Shown here in pieces: positions 47,580 through 61,259 of a DNA stretch of 64,000 bases (positions are counted from its first letter, which is position 1; every line of letters begins with the position of its first letter). A program made the position numbers and the translations under genes. Where the stretch lies: positions 29,251,501 through 29,315,500 of the forward strand of contig NC_088929.1 of the NCBI RefSeq assembly GCF_038396675.1, written 5' to 3'. Source of the stretch: Hydra vulgaris (lineage: Eukaryota; Cnidaria; Hydrozoa; Anthoathecata; Hydridae). The notes beneath the pieces were generated by a model. It searched no databases. It saw only the letters and a list, made by a program, of their open reading frames with translations, and was not told the origin of the DNA.

Positions 47580-48935
47580 TCATCGTACGTCATAGTTTAA
47601 TCATCGTTAAACTATGTCCTTGGCAAAATTGCTCTCCTTGCTCTTGACTTATATCTCCAAAATTTTAAGGTAACTGGTCAAGATGACTGTTTGTAAAATG
47701 AAGTTTTTTGCTCATTTTGTATCCAAGATTTTATTAACAGGCTTTCAACATTTTACCAACTAAATCTGCATTGTTTTCTTTTTTTTTATTTCCAAGAAAG
47801 TTTTTTACAACAACCACAAATGACAACCAAGCCATTTTCTCCTTGTTATTCATTGTTTTAATAAGTTTTTTATCATTTATAAGTCATCGAATTTAAGGCC
47901 CATTAAAACGACTGTCTTTATTTTCTCCATTGACAAACCTGGTAATGCTGTAACTATGTACTGAATGCTGTAACTATTACTGAAAGTAATTACTATCAGT
48001 TTTCAGTGTTTTAACAAATTGTTTCATGAACCCAAGTTTTAGATAAAGTGACGGAAAAACTATTTCTTTTTAACTAACAATGAGTTCATTTACAATATTT
48101 TGCAAGCCTACTGTGCGAGTGTTGCAAATAGGCCATTATTTTGGATCCAGTATTGTTTTTTCGCTCGACTGTCCCACATACAGAGATAACATGGAAGTTT
48201 TGTAAAACCTTTCTGCAGACCAAGGACAAAATTAAGCATTTTTTTAAATCTACACAAACAAACCAGTGTTGTACGTGGTATTAAATCAAGTTAAGTAAAG
48301 GTTTCACTCTTATTCTAAAGTAAGAAACTTTTGTATAGCGATTAAGAAGGTTCTTTTCTTTTAATCTAGACGCTTAAGGACTTTTTAAGAATGCAGCTTT
48401 TGCTGCATTCCTAAGAAGTCCTAAAACACGAACTAAGTCATTCAATTTTATCTGACTAAAACGCAGAGGCGAATTAAATTGTTTAGCATTAAATGAAAAG
48501 TCTTTCAATTCTGATAAAAACTCTTCTATTTTTGTAGCAGACATTTGTTCATTATCAGGCAAAAATGAACCTTTAAAAATTGGAACTGGAATCTCATCAG
48601 AATGTTGAATTGGTCTAACAGCAGAAGGAATATTAGGATAAGCTATTTTTTGCCTCTTTATTTTGCCAAAAGCAGTAGTACCAGACAAAAGTAGCAGTCA
48701 TTAATGTGGTTTAGAGGTTTTTGCCAAACCATGGGGACTCCAAAAGGTAAACTCTTTCTTTTTACTTTTGTCCAGTCTTGAAGACTTTCTTCACCAATTT
48801 GGAACACAGTATGTGGAGCCCACTTTTTGTCTTGGTCACCAAGATTAATATCGAAGTGCAATTTATATACTAGTTTTACAAAACGAGTATTATTTCGTCT
48901 TTGTCGAACAAGTGTTTAGCAATCACAGTAGTAAA
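47580..48935 (-). pseudogene. Unnamed repeat-family protein: N-terminal and C-terminal parts (right arm)
   Basis: On the - strand: RRNNTRFVKLVYKLHF and GDQDKKWAPHTVFQ (48920-48800), KSLPFGVPMVWQKPLNH (48760-48700), CYFC, a frameshift near 48680, then YPNIPSAVRPIQHSDEIPVP (48640-48580) and LRFSQIKLNDLVRVLGLLRN (48470-48400). From 48246 downward comes the same C-terminal part as in the left arm (MLNFVLGLQ...). The middle is deleted. I remember GDQDK-x-WAPH...FG(I)PMVWREPxNH...CYFC as the start of the same multicopy family. Function unknown. Confidence 0.6.
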
Positions 48936-48941
48936 TGACCA

Positions 48942-49640
48942 GGCCCCGGCTAAAAATAAGACTTTTTTCAAACCCGGGCCCAGCTAAACTATAAGATTTA
49001 GCAGGGGTCGATAGCTGGGGCTAGAAAAAAATTTATCATACATTATATATTATAATTTTATGCTTACATTTACTATTTCTTAAATACTGGCATATATTTA
49101 TATATTTTCAAACTCTAATTAACTTCTAACAAGATTGCAAGCAATCACTATTAAGTTATGTGTTACTTTAAAATAGAGAATAAGTAAAAATACTAGGAAA
49201 TGGTTAAATAAAAACTTGAAAAGTTGTAGATTGTATATAAATAAAAAACATGAAGATGGCTTATAGTTATAAGGTTTTTTTGATGAGCAAGGAAAAAAAC
49301 TGGAATAATAAAAGTTTTTATAGCATGAGGAGACAGATACAGTAAAAGGATGCAACTTGTTGAATAGGAAACATACAAGAATGAATTTTGGTTTATCGTA
49401 ATAGAGATGATGGCTTGTTTATGCATTGACCATGATTGTATTTGCAGAAAAAAGAAAGAAACGAAACCTTACAACAATGGGAGAGTGGCTCAAGCTAGGG
49501 AGATAAAGCAGGTCTAATTACATTTAAAATGTTCTTTTAGACTTTGTCTGAGAGAAAGAAGGTTGTTATTTATTAATATCGGAATGCCAACAATATTGCA
49601 ATATTTTTTTGCAGTAAATAAATGAGTTTTCTTGTCTCAC
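48942..49640 (-). mobile_element. CR1/L2-like LINE 3' fragment with GC-rich tail
   Basis: The - strand carries the ORF end in decayed form (YSTSCILLLYLSPHAIKTF and IIPVFFLAHQKN). After its stop come the 3'UTR, CCCCAGCTATCGACCCCTGC and a GGGGCCTGG-type end (48942-48960). The same sequence in + orientation is at 59615-60415. Confidence 0.7.
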
Positions 49641-52600
49641 AAAAATAGTAGGTTTTAAATATAAACTTCTTTGCTTATGTTCTATTAAAGTTGGTGAATT
49701 AAAATTATTACATATACGTGGTATAAGTCACGTTGATAAACGTGGTAAAAGTCACGCATTCATTTATGGTTTTTAATGACTATTGTTGTTTTATAATTGT
49801 CATGGGAATTATAACTTTGTATTTATATACGATTTTATGTAATAAAAGAGAAGGTTGAAAAACGCTCATATAGTTGTTTTTAATATATACATATAAACGA
49901 ATACAAGAATGCAACAGCTTATGTTTAAGTAATTTATGAGAACTTGTCTTATTTCAAATTCTTGCGATGTATACTAATTTACAACCCTCAAAAAATAACA
50001 TTCAAAACCGTAGAAACTCATTAATAACTACACATAAAACTGTATAAATATTTATAGATTAAAAACCACTTAAGCCGTAAACCAATTGACATCATGGAAT
50101 TTCAACGTAGCATTTTTCGTAACAGAGTTACAGTATAATTAAATCAGGAGATATATATAGAAAAATATTTAGGTTGGAAAATATAATAACTTTTTCGTTA
50201 AGCTAAAAATTTATGTCATATTTTATGATTTAATTAAGAAAAATGTTTCAAGTATTTAACTACATCCTTTAAAAATTATTATGAAAAACAAAATAGTGTT
50301 GTATAACGATTTAAAAATAATTAAAACATTTATTATCTGCACAGGCACCTACTAGCAAGCAGGTGTGGCGAAACAGACAAAAATTTAACTGTTAGTAACA
50401 TGGCTATTTTAAAATAAAATCGAGCCTTACGAACACTGACATAAGTGTTAGAGTTTCTAATTTACCATAGGGACAATTAAAGTCAGTTTTTTAGATAAGA
50501 TTTTGGGAGCAATTACTAAAGGTTGTATTGCTATCAGTATTTGCCTTCACTACCCCACGCTTACCCTTATAAATATCGATAAGGTATTTGCGTATCCTAA
50601 TAACAACACAAAAAAGACAAAATTGCAATTTGATTTAAAATAACAAGCTTTTATGTGATTATCGTAAAGTTATTTTTTATGAAATTCGTTGTTAAACATT
50701 TAAAGGCATTTTGGAAAATTTTTTTTTTTTCGAAAATCTGGTATGTTTATTTTCAAAGTTACGATCTCAAATTTTCGCAAGTTATAGCGAAGCAAATAAC
50801 CGGTTTTTTTTCAGACACGGTTTTGGAAGCAATTTATTATTGCTGGAGTCTGCTTATTTTTTATTAACCAAGTGATGCTTTACCTTATAATTTGTTTTAA
50901 AGATTAGATATGTTTTATATAAAAAATAAAAATAGTTGCTATCACAAATTTCACATTAATTTTATTAATTATCACATAAATATCACATTAATTTAATTAA
51001 TATAACACTAAATTAATTAATATTTAAAAATTAATAATTTAAAAATTTAAAAACTTTTCATTTAAAAATTTATCATTTAAAAATTTATTTTTTTATTTAT
51101 TTTTATTTAATATTATTTAATATATATATATTATATATTAATAATTTATTTGTTATTTAAAAATTTATCATTTAAAAATTTATTTTTTTATTTATTTTTA
51201 TTTAATATTATTTAATATATATATATTATATATTATTTATATATTAATAATTTATTTGTTATTTAAAAATTTATCATTTAAAAATTTTTTCATTTAAAAA
51301 TTTTTAAAAAATTTTTCGTTTAAAAATTAATAATTAAAATTTAAAAATATCATATTACTTTAATTAATTATCACATAAATATCACATAAATTTTTCTGAA
51401 TATAAAGAAAATATAATTCATAATTAAAATAAAAAGTTAGGAATGTTTCAAATAAAAAGTTTTGAAACTTTAAATTACTGCTTTGGAATTTTAAATTGTC
51501 ATCAAAACAAGGAAGTTCTCTAAAGTTAGCGGGAAAAAATTTTATTCGGCGTTTTATAAATTAGAAATCATGTTTTGTTGTGGTATTTCCAACAATGACT
51601 CTTCAAGTTCTAGTCTTAAAACAATAATTATTTCAAATTCTAATTAGTTTTTAAGCTTGTAATTTCTCAAAAAAATGTTGCTACGATTTCAACAATCAAA
51701 CTTTTTAGCTTATGCTACAACAACTATTGCTGCAAATCTTATGAATTCTGTTTTTCAATTTTATTACGTAAATTTATTCTTAAATCAATACAAGTAGGCG
51801 TTTTAAGTTTTTTTTTAAATCATTACAAAGGTTCTACTGAGATATAAAAATAATTTTTTTTTTAAATAATGAATAAATTTTTTTTTACATGTTTATTTCA
51901 AAAATTAAATAAGTTTGCATAATATAACAGAATAATGTCAATAATTTAATGAAAAAATATTATTTGTTAATAAAGGATTTATTAAATGATAACTAATGCA
52001 TGTGTACTTATTTTCTTTTAGTTAATAGTATTAATATAGTTAAATCAATATGTTTGAAATAAGTTTGTTTTTAATGATTGCATAACATCTTATAGTTTTT
52101 TTAACAACTTATCTCATAAATTATGACCTCAAGGTCAAAGTTAAAACCAGCTTTGAAGATTCTTTTTTTTTCTAATCATGCTTTACAACAACAAGGAGGC
52201 CTATTCAAACATTGAAAATTGGGTTTGAGTTTCAATACCAGCTAACCTGTTTTATGCTGGTTTTTAATTATGAAAACAAATTTTTATTTTTGCTGTAAAA
52301 ATTCATTGTAACCTACTAAAACTAAATTCTGAAGTTGAATCTGTAAACTAAAAAAAACAAAAAAGTTCAAGAAAACAAAATGTTTACCATAAATTTATTG
52401 CCATACAATTATTAAACAGTAATTGTTTATTACTTTAATATTGTTTATTATTTATTTAATTATTTCAAATCTAGATTGATGGCAACCTCAGATCATCTTT
52501 TCTTTTTGTCTCTTTTTACTATTCCATTTTTTTTCTTTCATTTTTGCAACTCAATTAGCATGTTTACTAATTTACAGATTCTCATATGAAAATGTTTTAT

Positions 52601-53889
52601 CTATTGTTTTTATTACATGACAGTTTATGCATCCGATTTGTTTAAAAACAGAATAGTGTAAAAATATACTACGATTTATAATATTTATTGTAACAGAAAA
52701 GTCAGCATTACTTAAAATTACAAAAACATTTTTGTTAATAACAAATTTTTTTTCTTGTTTAATTATTTTAATTTGTTATCATTTTAATTTGTGGATGAAA
52801 AATTATCAAAAAGAAAAATACTACAAGTTAGTTACTTGTTTTTGCTAGATTGTTTTGATTATTATAAATATTATAAAATGTAGATGTTGAAATGTTCTGT
52901 AAATTTGTATTATATTTTTAATTGGTAGAAAAACATGAAAATAAATATAACTAAATGCATTATCAAAGTACTTTTTAAAATTCAATATATTCATAATATT
53001 TGTGCTTTTAATGTCAATTTTCTACTTGTCAAAATAAGAAATCTGCAGCAAGTTGAACAAAAAATCGGTTAACCAGTTCTGGTTTTTGATCCCTTATTGA
53101 GAAGTCATTATTTTTTAGCAAGTTTGTCTGTACATTCAAATCTAATTCAGATTGTGTACTAAATTATTCTCATAATTTTATTAACAATCATTTAACAATA
53201 CCTAAAAGATTTGAAAAGGTTAACAATATTTTAAATTTTTTATTGGATATGAGTGATAAATATGAAGTTGCCATAGTAATTTAAAACCAATTCTGAATAT
53301 TTTGGTTTTTCTGATAATCTTACAGGTCAATTACTCATCCATTAATAATTAGGTACAACAAATGTTCAGAAACAACATAAAAATTATGCCACTTTATAAA
53401 CTTTTTACACTTTGTAAATAGGTGATATTTATGACATCAATAGTTATAGAAATATTACTATAATATTGTTATTAGTTTCTCTAATAATGCTTCAAACTTA
53501 ATAAGCAACAATTTTTATTTGAATCAATATTGTTTCTGACAACATAACAATAATTAGTGGTGCATATGTTTGCTATCTAAGAATGGATATCTTATCTACA
53601 TTTAGCAAGTTTATTATCTGCTAATTTTTTTTCGCTGTACTAACAAGCTCAACATCAATTAAAATAAAACAAAAGTAATGATTTTTACAAATAAGCATAC
53701 AGCTAAAATAATATTGCAGACATCAATTGTGATCAGGCTTGGCACCCAAAAACCTGTACCCAAAATAACACCCAAAAACTCAATAAACTTTTTTTTTGAT
53801 TTCAGGGCTCAACTTGCTTTATGTTTAGCATATATAAATTTGTATTTCTAAAATAGACTATAAAAAAAAAATTAAATGTGTACAGTATA
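49641..53889. other. AT-rich intergenic DNA
   Basis: No gene recognised. 51061-51310 holds an A/T-only tandem repeat of ~96-105 bp (about 2.3 copies, each with TATCATTTAAAAATTTA). 53090-53290 reads faintly like part of the adjoining LINE (IPKRFEKVNNILNFLLD), which would place its 5' end further left. Confidence 0.45.
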
Positions 53890-56690
53890 CATTGTCTTTT
53901 TGTACATATAAATCATTGTCTTTTTGTTCATTCAATTGTCGGTCTTTAAATAAAAGTTTATTTTCAATTGAAAACTTGTGTATGTCATATGGCTTTGTGT
54001 TATTACAAGAACATTGGCTATTTCCGTTTGACCTTGATATGTTGAACAGTATACATCCTGATTTCTATGGTATTGAATTGTCTGCAATCAACATATCATC
54101 AAATGTAATAAATGGAAGGTCTTATGGTGGTACTGCCATATTGTCCATCTCAAAAGTTTTGCAAGCTGTAATAAAATTGTTGAATCACTTGAATCAAGGA
54201 TTGCATGCTTGCGTATCGATACCAATATCGGGCCGGTGCTGCTTATGAATGTATGCATGCCTACTAATTATAACGATGAGGAGAGTCTTCAAGCCTATAT
54301 TGAGATATGCTCCAAATTGAATGCCATTATAGTAGAAACAGATACAGTATACACTATTATTACAGGTGATTTTAATTGTTATGAAGGGTCAAGATTTTAT
54401 GACGAGTTCCCAAATCTTGCTGCTGAAAATAATCTGGTTAAATCTGATATAAACAGATTAAATAATGCTTATACCTATATCAGTGTTGACAGTAAGAATA
54501 CTACTTGGCTAGACCATGTCTTATGTAGCCATGCTGTGGATAAATAATAGTAAATGTTACGGTATTAACAGAAGTCATTGCATCAGACCATAGACCATTA
54601 GCTTTTTCAATTTTATGCTTAGTAAATAGCAAAGCTGCTATAATAGATAGTAATTCTACTTTCAAATGTTGCCTAGTAAGCCGGATTGGCAAGCTTGAGA
54701 CTATTCCATTTTAACTCAATATGAACGAAGGGTGGGTTATTTACTTGAAAAAGAGTAAAAGTACCTCTTAGTATATTTAATTGTTCTGTATTTCATGAAT
54801 GTATTGATTCTGAAATTGATCTTTTTTACAATAACATTATAAAATGTATGCAATCTGCTGAGGATGGCGTGATACCTCATATGGGTTTAAAAGTAAATTC
54901 GGAATTTAATTTTCCTGGACAGAATGACTATGTTGCAGATAAACATGAGTTTGCCAGGGATGCATTTAAACAATGGGTAATTGATGGAAAACCTAATTGT
55001 CTTCGAAAGAATGAAAAAAACTCGGTCAGTATTTAAACTTGCTTTTAGGTGCTATAAAAATCATACTGAGCAAATTAAAGTTGACAGATGTGCACAGAAT
55101 ATCAATAATGGCGATCCTTTAAAGTTTTGGAACAGTGTGTATGAAATTAATAATGTAAAGGCAACCAATCATGTTGCTAATATTAATGGAGTTACTGGTG
55201 ACAAGGACATCGCCACTATGTGGAAGAAACATTTTCAAGCACTATATAATTCACTTAATGATAACCAGCATAGAATACAGTTTGGACAGAAAGTGCATTC
55301 TTCATTGCTAAACATACCTGTTAGAGTTGCTATTATAGATGTTATATTGTTTTGCATAAGCAAAAAAAGAGAAAATCTGCTGGACCAGATGACTTATGGA
55401 ATCATTTATATATGGAGGACATAGACTGTCTCTCTAAGTATTTTTTTTTTAATTTATGCTTGTTTGGACATTTGCCATCAACATTTTGTGAAGCCACGAA
55501 ATAGCTCTGTTAAGTCTCCAATTTTAGTAAAATCTAAAATTGGAGACTTAACAGATAAAAATAATTACAGGGCAATCGCAATCTCTCTCGCTTGTTCTAA
55601 AATACTTGAAGGTATTTTATTAGAAAGAATTAAATCTCATGATAATGCTGATGATTTTCAGTTTGGTTTCAAGAAAAATCATTCCTCAATGTCTTGTACA
55701 TATTATTTAAAAAAGACAGTTAAATACTATATTTCTAGAGGAAGCCATTCACATTCTTTATAGATTTCCACAATGCTATTGATAGTGTTAATTATTAAAA
55801 ATTGTTTTCTAAATTAATTGATTAGGGTATTGCCAAGAATGTTGTCTGTCTACTTGCATCTTGGTACAAGAATCAAACTGTTTGTCAGATGGCAGAAAGT
55901 AAACACTGATAGCTTTACGCAATGGTGTACGTCAAGGTGGAATTCTTTCACCGTTCTTGTTCATATTTTATATAAAACTGATTTTCAATATTACGAATAT
56001 GCATATTGGAAGTAACGTAGGTGCAGCTTTTTTGAATCTTTTGGCATATGCCAACGATATTGTACTAATTGCTCCATCTTGGTTTGCATTACAAAAATTA
56101 TTAACTACATTAAATGTTGAAGCCACTTTCATAAACATGTCATTTAATACAAAAAAAAAAGGTGTGTGGTATTTAACTCAAAACAGAGATGTAAGATTGT
56201 GTCAAGCAATTTTCCACTGTTTACCTTAGCTGGATGTGAATTAGTTTTCATTGACAAATTCAAGTATCTGGGTCACATAATAGAAAATGGTTTGTTTGAT
56301 AATGCTGATATATATTGAGAGATTAAATGTCTTTATATGCATACAAACATTAATCAGACGATTCAAGAAATGCTCAATTCAGGTAAAAGTGCAGTTATTT
56401 AGGACCTACTGCCTCTGTTTTTATAATGTGGCTCTTTGGACTAATTTTAGTGAAAATACTATGTTAAAGCTAGACTCTTGTTACAAGAAATGTGTTAAAA
56501 TGCTTTTTGGATATGATAAGTACTCAAGCGCTACAAATATGTGTATGGTACTAGGCTTGCCTAATCTAGATACTTTATTGTGTAATTACAGACTTAGCCT
56601 TATAAATCAGTTAGTTACCTGTGCCAGCAGCAATACAGCAGTGTATAGATTGAACAGAACTTTTAATTAATTTTTTTTTAATCTCAACTA
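53890..56690 (+). mobile_element. LINE (CR1/Jockey superfamily), near full length but broken
   Basis: An APE endonuclease comes first: SFCSFNCRSLNKS (53920), LLQEHWLFPF, SYGGTAIL (54124), TIITGDFNC (54355), TTWLDHVLCSH (54500). The linker and reverse transcriptase follow: KENLLDQMTYG-like (55370), NNYRAIAISLACSKILEGIL (55561-55620), FQFGFKKNHSSMS (55657), LAYANDIVLIAPSW (56040-56085), and CFYNVALWTNFSENTM (56423). The catalytic YADD is YAND. Several frameshifts and stops, so it is inactive. Order and spacing are those of a single-ORF2 LINE. Confidence 0.85.
55507..55554. repeat. Perfect 21-nt palindrome inside the LINE
   Basis: CTGTTAAGTCTCCAATTTTA and its complement around a 6-nt loop. The right arm is the normal LINE coding sequence (IGDLTDKNNYRAIA); the left arm is the inverted copy. 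Confidence 0.9.
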
Positions 56691-56691
56691 T

Positions 56692-56728
56692 GGACCTTGT
56701 ACTGTACTTGTTGTACAGTACAAGGTCC
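56692..56728. repeat. Perfect 16-nt palindrome at the LINE 3' end
   Basis: GGACCTTGTACTGTAC / GTACAGTACAAGGTCC with a 5-nt loop. A terminator-like hairpin in shape only; eukaryotic context gives no reason to call it one. Confidence 0.9.
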
Positions 56729-56889
56729 AAATATCTTTACTTCCAACAAGACTGCAACAACTATTCGAGTTGGAAGTTACTGGGGAAAAAAGATGAATGT
56801 ATAAAGCAAGATAACGATTAACAGACGACTTAAAAGATAGCAAATTATATGAATCAGGAAAACAAACTCAAGATAGCGGATTCCTAAGA

Positions 56890-57910
56890 ACTGATGTTTA
56901 ACAAAAAAAACTAGACATATAAGAATTTTTGGAGCACTTAGAAAAAGTCACAGTAAAAGGATGAGACTTAATTGAATGACAAGTAACACGAGATTGAATT
57001 TTAGTAGATAACACAAGAGACTTTAGCTCTTTAGAGCAGTGCCTGTTATAGTATTTATAGAGAAGAGAAAGAGAAGCATTTCGACGATTTGACAATGGTT
57101 ATAGATTAGCAAGAACATCGTTGGAAATTGCAGCAGCACAATGAGAGCAAAACCATGGAGACGAGTGAGACTTGATTTGAATTTGTCGAGAGTGGATAAA
57201 AGATTTCATGCTAGCCTGAATCCAAAAAGTTGCCCAAAAAGCACATTCGTCAGCAGGAAGATGAAAGATTTCTACCCAAAGGCCATCACAAAGAAATACA
57301 TGAAAAGAGTCCCAGTCAGCTTTGTGGTAGTGCAAGTGGTACGATGGTACAAGAGTTTTGATGATGAAGAAGAATGAGATATTAGTTTTAAAGGCACCAA
57401 GCCACGATCAGAAGCACTTAAGGGTGAATTTGAAGAAACTGAGCACTGACTAGGATCAGAAAAAAGACACAATCAAGTAGAGAAAATAAATGATTCAGAT
57501 TGTCTGGAGAGTAAGTTGGAAAATTAAATATTTTTGTTACAGATTTGATCAGAAATAAAATTAAAAAGAATGCAGTCTTGAGGAGAGAGAGAGAGTGATA
57601 TAGAAGAAAGAGAAAAGTGATAGAGTGATGTGGTTCTAAATAAAAGCACATAAAGGAATAGACTGTGGATTCAAATCTAGTGTCCAGAACAAATAGGCGA
57701 ATTCTTACCAATGTTAATGCCCAGGCCAAGCATGTGTTTATTGGAGTCTTTATGAATTAAAGGAAGATAACCATCAACACTAAGATCACAAGATGAGACA
57801 GCCGAACTTAAATTAGTCTCACAAAGAGCAAGTAGGTCTGGTGAACTTTGCAAGAGATAAGACTCAACAGAAAAAAAGTTACGTTGAAGACCATGAATTA
57901 TAGTGAATTA
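56890..57910 (-). pseudogene. CR1/L2-like LINE, internally deleted copy
   Basis: On the - strand: endonuclease start SPDLLALCETNLSSAVSSCD and DGYLPLIHKDSNKHMLGLGI (57850-57720); middle region WDSFHVFLCDGLWVEIFHLP and HSSPWFCSHCAAAISN (57310-57110), the typical linker of this family; then RRNASLSLLYKYYNRHCSKE to VTFSKCSKNSYMSSFF (57095-56900), the post-RT end. The RT core is missing. Probably the same family as the fragments at 3.7-4.3, 48.9-49.6 and 59.3-60.4 kb. Confidence 0.75.
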
Positions 57911-58024
57911 AAGAATTTGATGATGACAGTGATTTTTTGTGTTTAATAGTTTTTGATTCTTTTGAGTCTTTTTTTAAATTGGGTAAAAAGCTTGACTAAA
58001 ATAGATATATTTTATAATAATATT

Positions 58025-58071
58025 AGATAGTGTACTGAATACTAACACATTTAGTATTCAGTACACTATCT
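58025..58071. repeat. Perfect 20-nt palindrome, 7-nt loop
   Basis: AGATAGTGTACTGAATACTA and complement. Confidence 0.9.
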
Positions 58072-58319
58072 AGTAGTACAATTAATTGCTTCATTTCGAT
58101 TAATAAGCATCAAAAAACTCCAAATGTGGTCTCAACCATGCACACCAAATTTATGAACAGGGACACCATCCATGTGTAAAATGGCACTGTTAGTACTCTG
58201 ATACTTTACAGCTGTTGATGGAGTCAGAGATATCACAAAGTTTTGAAAACTGGATGATCAGCTGGGCTCAGAACCATGAGGCTGAGTTTTACAGTTGTAC
58301 CCTTATTAGGAGAAATATA

Positions 58320-58700
<381 letters not shown>

Positions 58701-59329
58701 GCCTTTCTCTTTTATGCTTTTCTAATATAAACAATCTAGAGCATTTTCTTTCCTTAACTAAAAGTCATTCATACAATATGTAAGGCACTCTCTTCAAGTT
58801 TTCTTTCTTTTACCATTACCATTTTCTCCTGAAAATGCTACCTCTCTACATGCTGTTATCTGAATCTTTTTAATCTTTTCTAACAAATGTTGTTTGATAC
58901 AACATTTTTTTCTAATCTGTCCAAGGTTATGCCTCCTTTTCTTGTCTTGCTAGAGTCACACCACACATCCATCTGATCATCTTGTCTTTTTTTGTCTTTT
59001 GGTAAATACTGCACCATATAAATACTAAAGTTTATATAATAATGAAAGGATATTGTGTGCCAGCATCTAAATAAATAGCAAACATTTATATTTATATCCA
59101 TAATATGTATGCATAAAGTGCATTTGGAAGCTTTTATTACTTCTCTTCAATTTTATGTCAAGCTTCATTCTACTCCACATTTTTCTTGAGCAGTTGCTTT
59201 ATTAAATATTAATCATTTTTTTCATTTTTATTACAAGAACATCTCTAAAGAAAAAGTGTTCTTTTATTATTGCAAGAAGCCAATTTAAAAAAGTCCTGTC
59301 TGATGTTATGCCCTGTTATTCTTATTTTA

Positions 59330-60415
59330 CTTAATCTTGTATCAGATGTTCAGTTTTGTTCAGTTTTGTATCTTTTCTCCTGTATTGTTTCTTATGTACT
59401 ACATGGATTTTCATGAAAATTTTACATTTAAAGTGGCTCTATTAGCCGATGATTCAATTTTATACTCTTGTTTTGACAAAAATCTTCACTTTTTGATTGC
59501 TTTGAACAAGCAGCCAAAACTTGACCTGGTCTCTTTTCTGTAACAGCCTAAGACTTGCAGTGGCTTATGGATTTAAATTCTGGACTTGAAATTATTTTTG
59601 TTATTTTTATTTTTTTAGACTTTGTCTGAGAGTAAGAGGGTTGTTATTTATCAATATAGGAATCCCAACAATATTGCAATATTTTTATGCAGTAAATGCT
59701 ATTTTTGTTGGACAACAAAACTCATTTACTGCATAAAAATATTGCAATATTGTTGGGATTCCTATATTGATAAATAACAACCCTCTTACTCTCAGACTAA
59801 GTCTAAAAGCACATTGTAAATGTAATTAGAGCTGCATTATCTGCCAAGCTTGAGTTACTCTCCCAATGTTGTAAGGTTGCATTTCTTTCTTTTTTCTACA
59901 AATACTATCATGGTCAATGTTCAAACAAGCTATCATCTCTTATATGATAAACCAAAACTTATTCTTGCTCGGCTTCTTATTCAACAAGTTGCATTTTTTC
60001 ACTGAATCCTTCATGCTGTAAAAACTTTCATTTATCCAATTGTTTTCCTTGCACATCAAAAAACTTTAAAACTCGTACCCATCTTTGTATTTTCCTTTTT
60101 TATACAACCTATAATTTTTTAAGTCTTGAGTTAACCTTTTCCTAGTATTTTAACTTATTCTTTATTTTAAAGTAACTTATAACTTAATAGTGATTGCTTG
60201 CAATCTTGTTGGAAGTAAATTAAAGTTTAAAAAATATAATTATATCTAGGTATTTAATAAAAAGTAAATGTAAGCATAAAATTATAATATATAAAGTATT
60301 ATAAATTTTTTTCTAGCTCCGGCTATCAACCCCTGCTAAGTCTTATAAATTTGCAGGGTTTGCAAAAAGTCTCTTTTTTAGGTGGAGCCGGAGCCCTAGT
60401 CCCTACCTAGACATA
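59330..60415 (+). mobile_element. CR1/L2-like LINE fragment with rearranged palindrome and 3' tail
   Basis: 59380-59480 reads SPVLFLMYYMDFHENFTFKV and ALLADDSILYSCFDK, i.e. the RT motif with (F)ADD preserved. After the palindrome, 59807-60170 is the inverse of the 49.1-49.5-kb copy (ORF end). 60310-60415 ends TAGCTCCGGCTATCAACCCC ... GGAGCCGGAGCCC, the GC-rich tail. Confidence 0.7.
59615..59805. repeat. 84-nt-arm palindrome, 23-nt loop
   Basis: GACTTTGTCTGAGAGTAAGA to GCAGTAAATG is mirrored almost exactly by CATTTACTGC to TCTCAGACTAAGTC. The right arm continues the LINE; the left arm is its inverted copy. The homologous stretch at 49540-49630 has no such duplication. Confidence 0.95.
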
Positions 60416-61239
<824 letters not shown>

Positions 61240-61259
61240 GTTTTTGTAAAAATTTCAAG
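61240..61259 (+). CDS. TMEM180: 20-nt microexon of the TMEM180-like gene
   Basis: Acceptor TTTCTTTCAG, donor AG|GTTAGT. VFVKIS plus two bases of arginine. It aligns without gaps to the residues before the conserved WNS-NDPLFG motif. The next intron is only 56 nt. Confidence 0.6.

Larger units (their letters stand above)
43105..48266. repeat. Large inverted repeat: ~0.91-kb arms around a 3.3-kb centre
   Basis: Left arm 43105-44016, right arm 47351-48266, nearly collinear with small differences (for example a CAGTACATAGTTACAGCATT duplication only in the left arm). Each arm carries the C-terminal coding part of an unnamed repeat protein and a SINE-like stretch (GGTAGCTCAGTGATTAGG at 43915). The centre holds a further, weaker inverted repeat and a mariner. 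Confidence 0.9.

Noticed and set aside
56692-56728. Rho-independent terminator
   Set aside because: Hairpin shape only; this is a eukaryotic genome and the palindrome is one of many.
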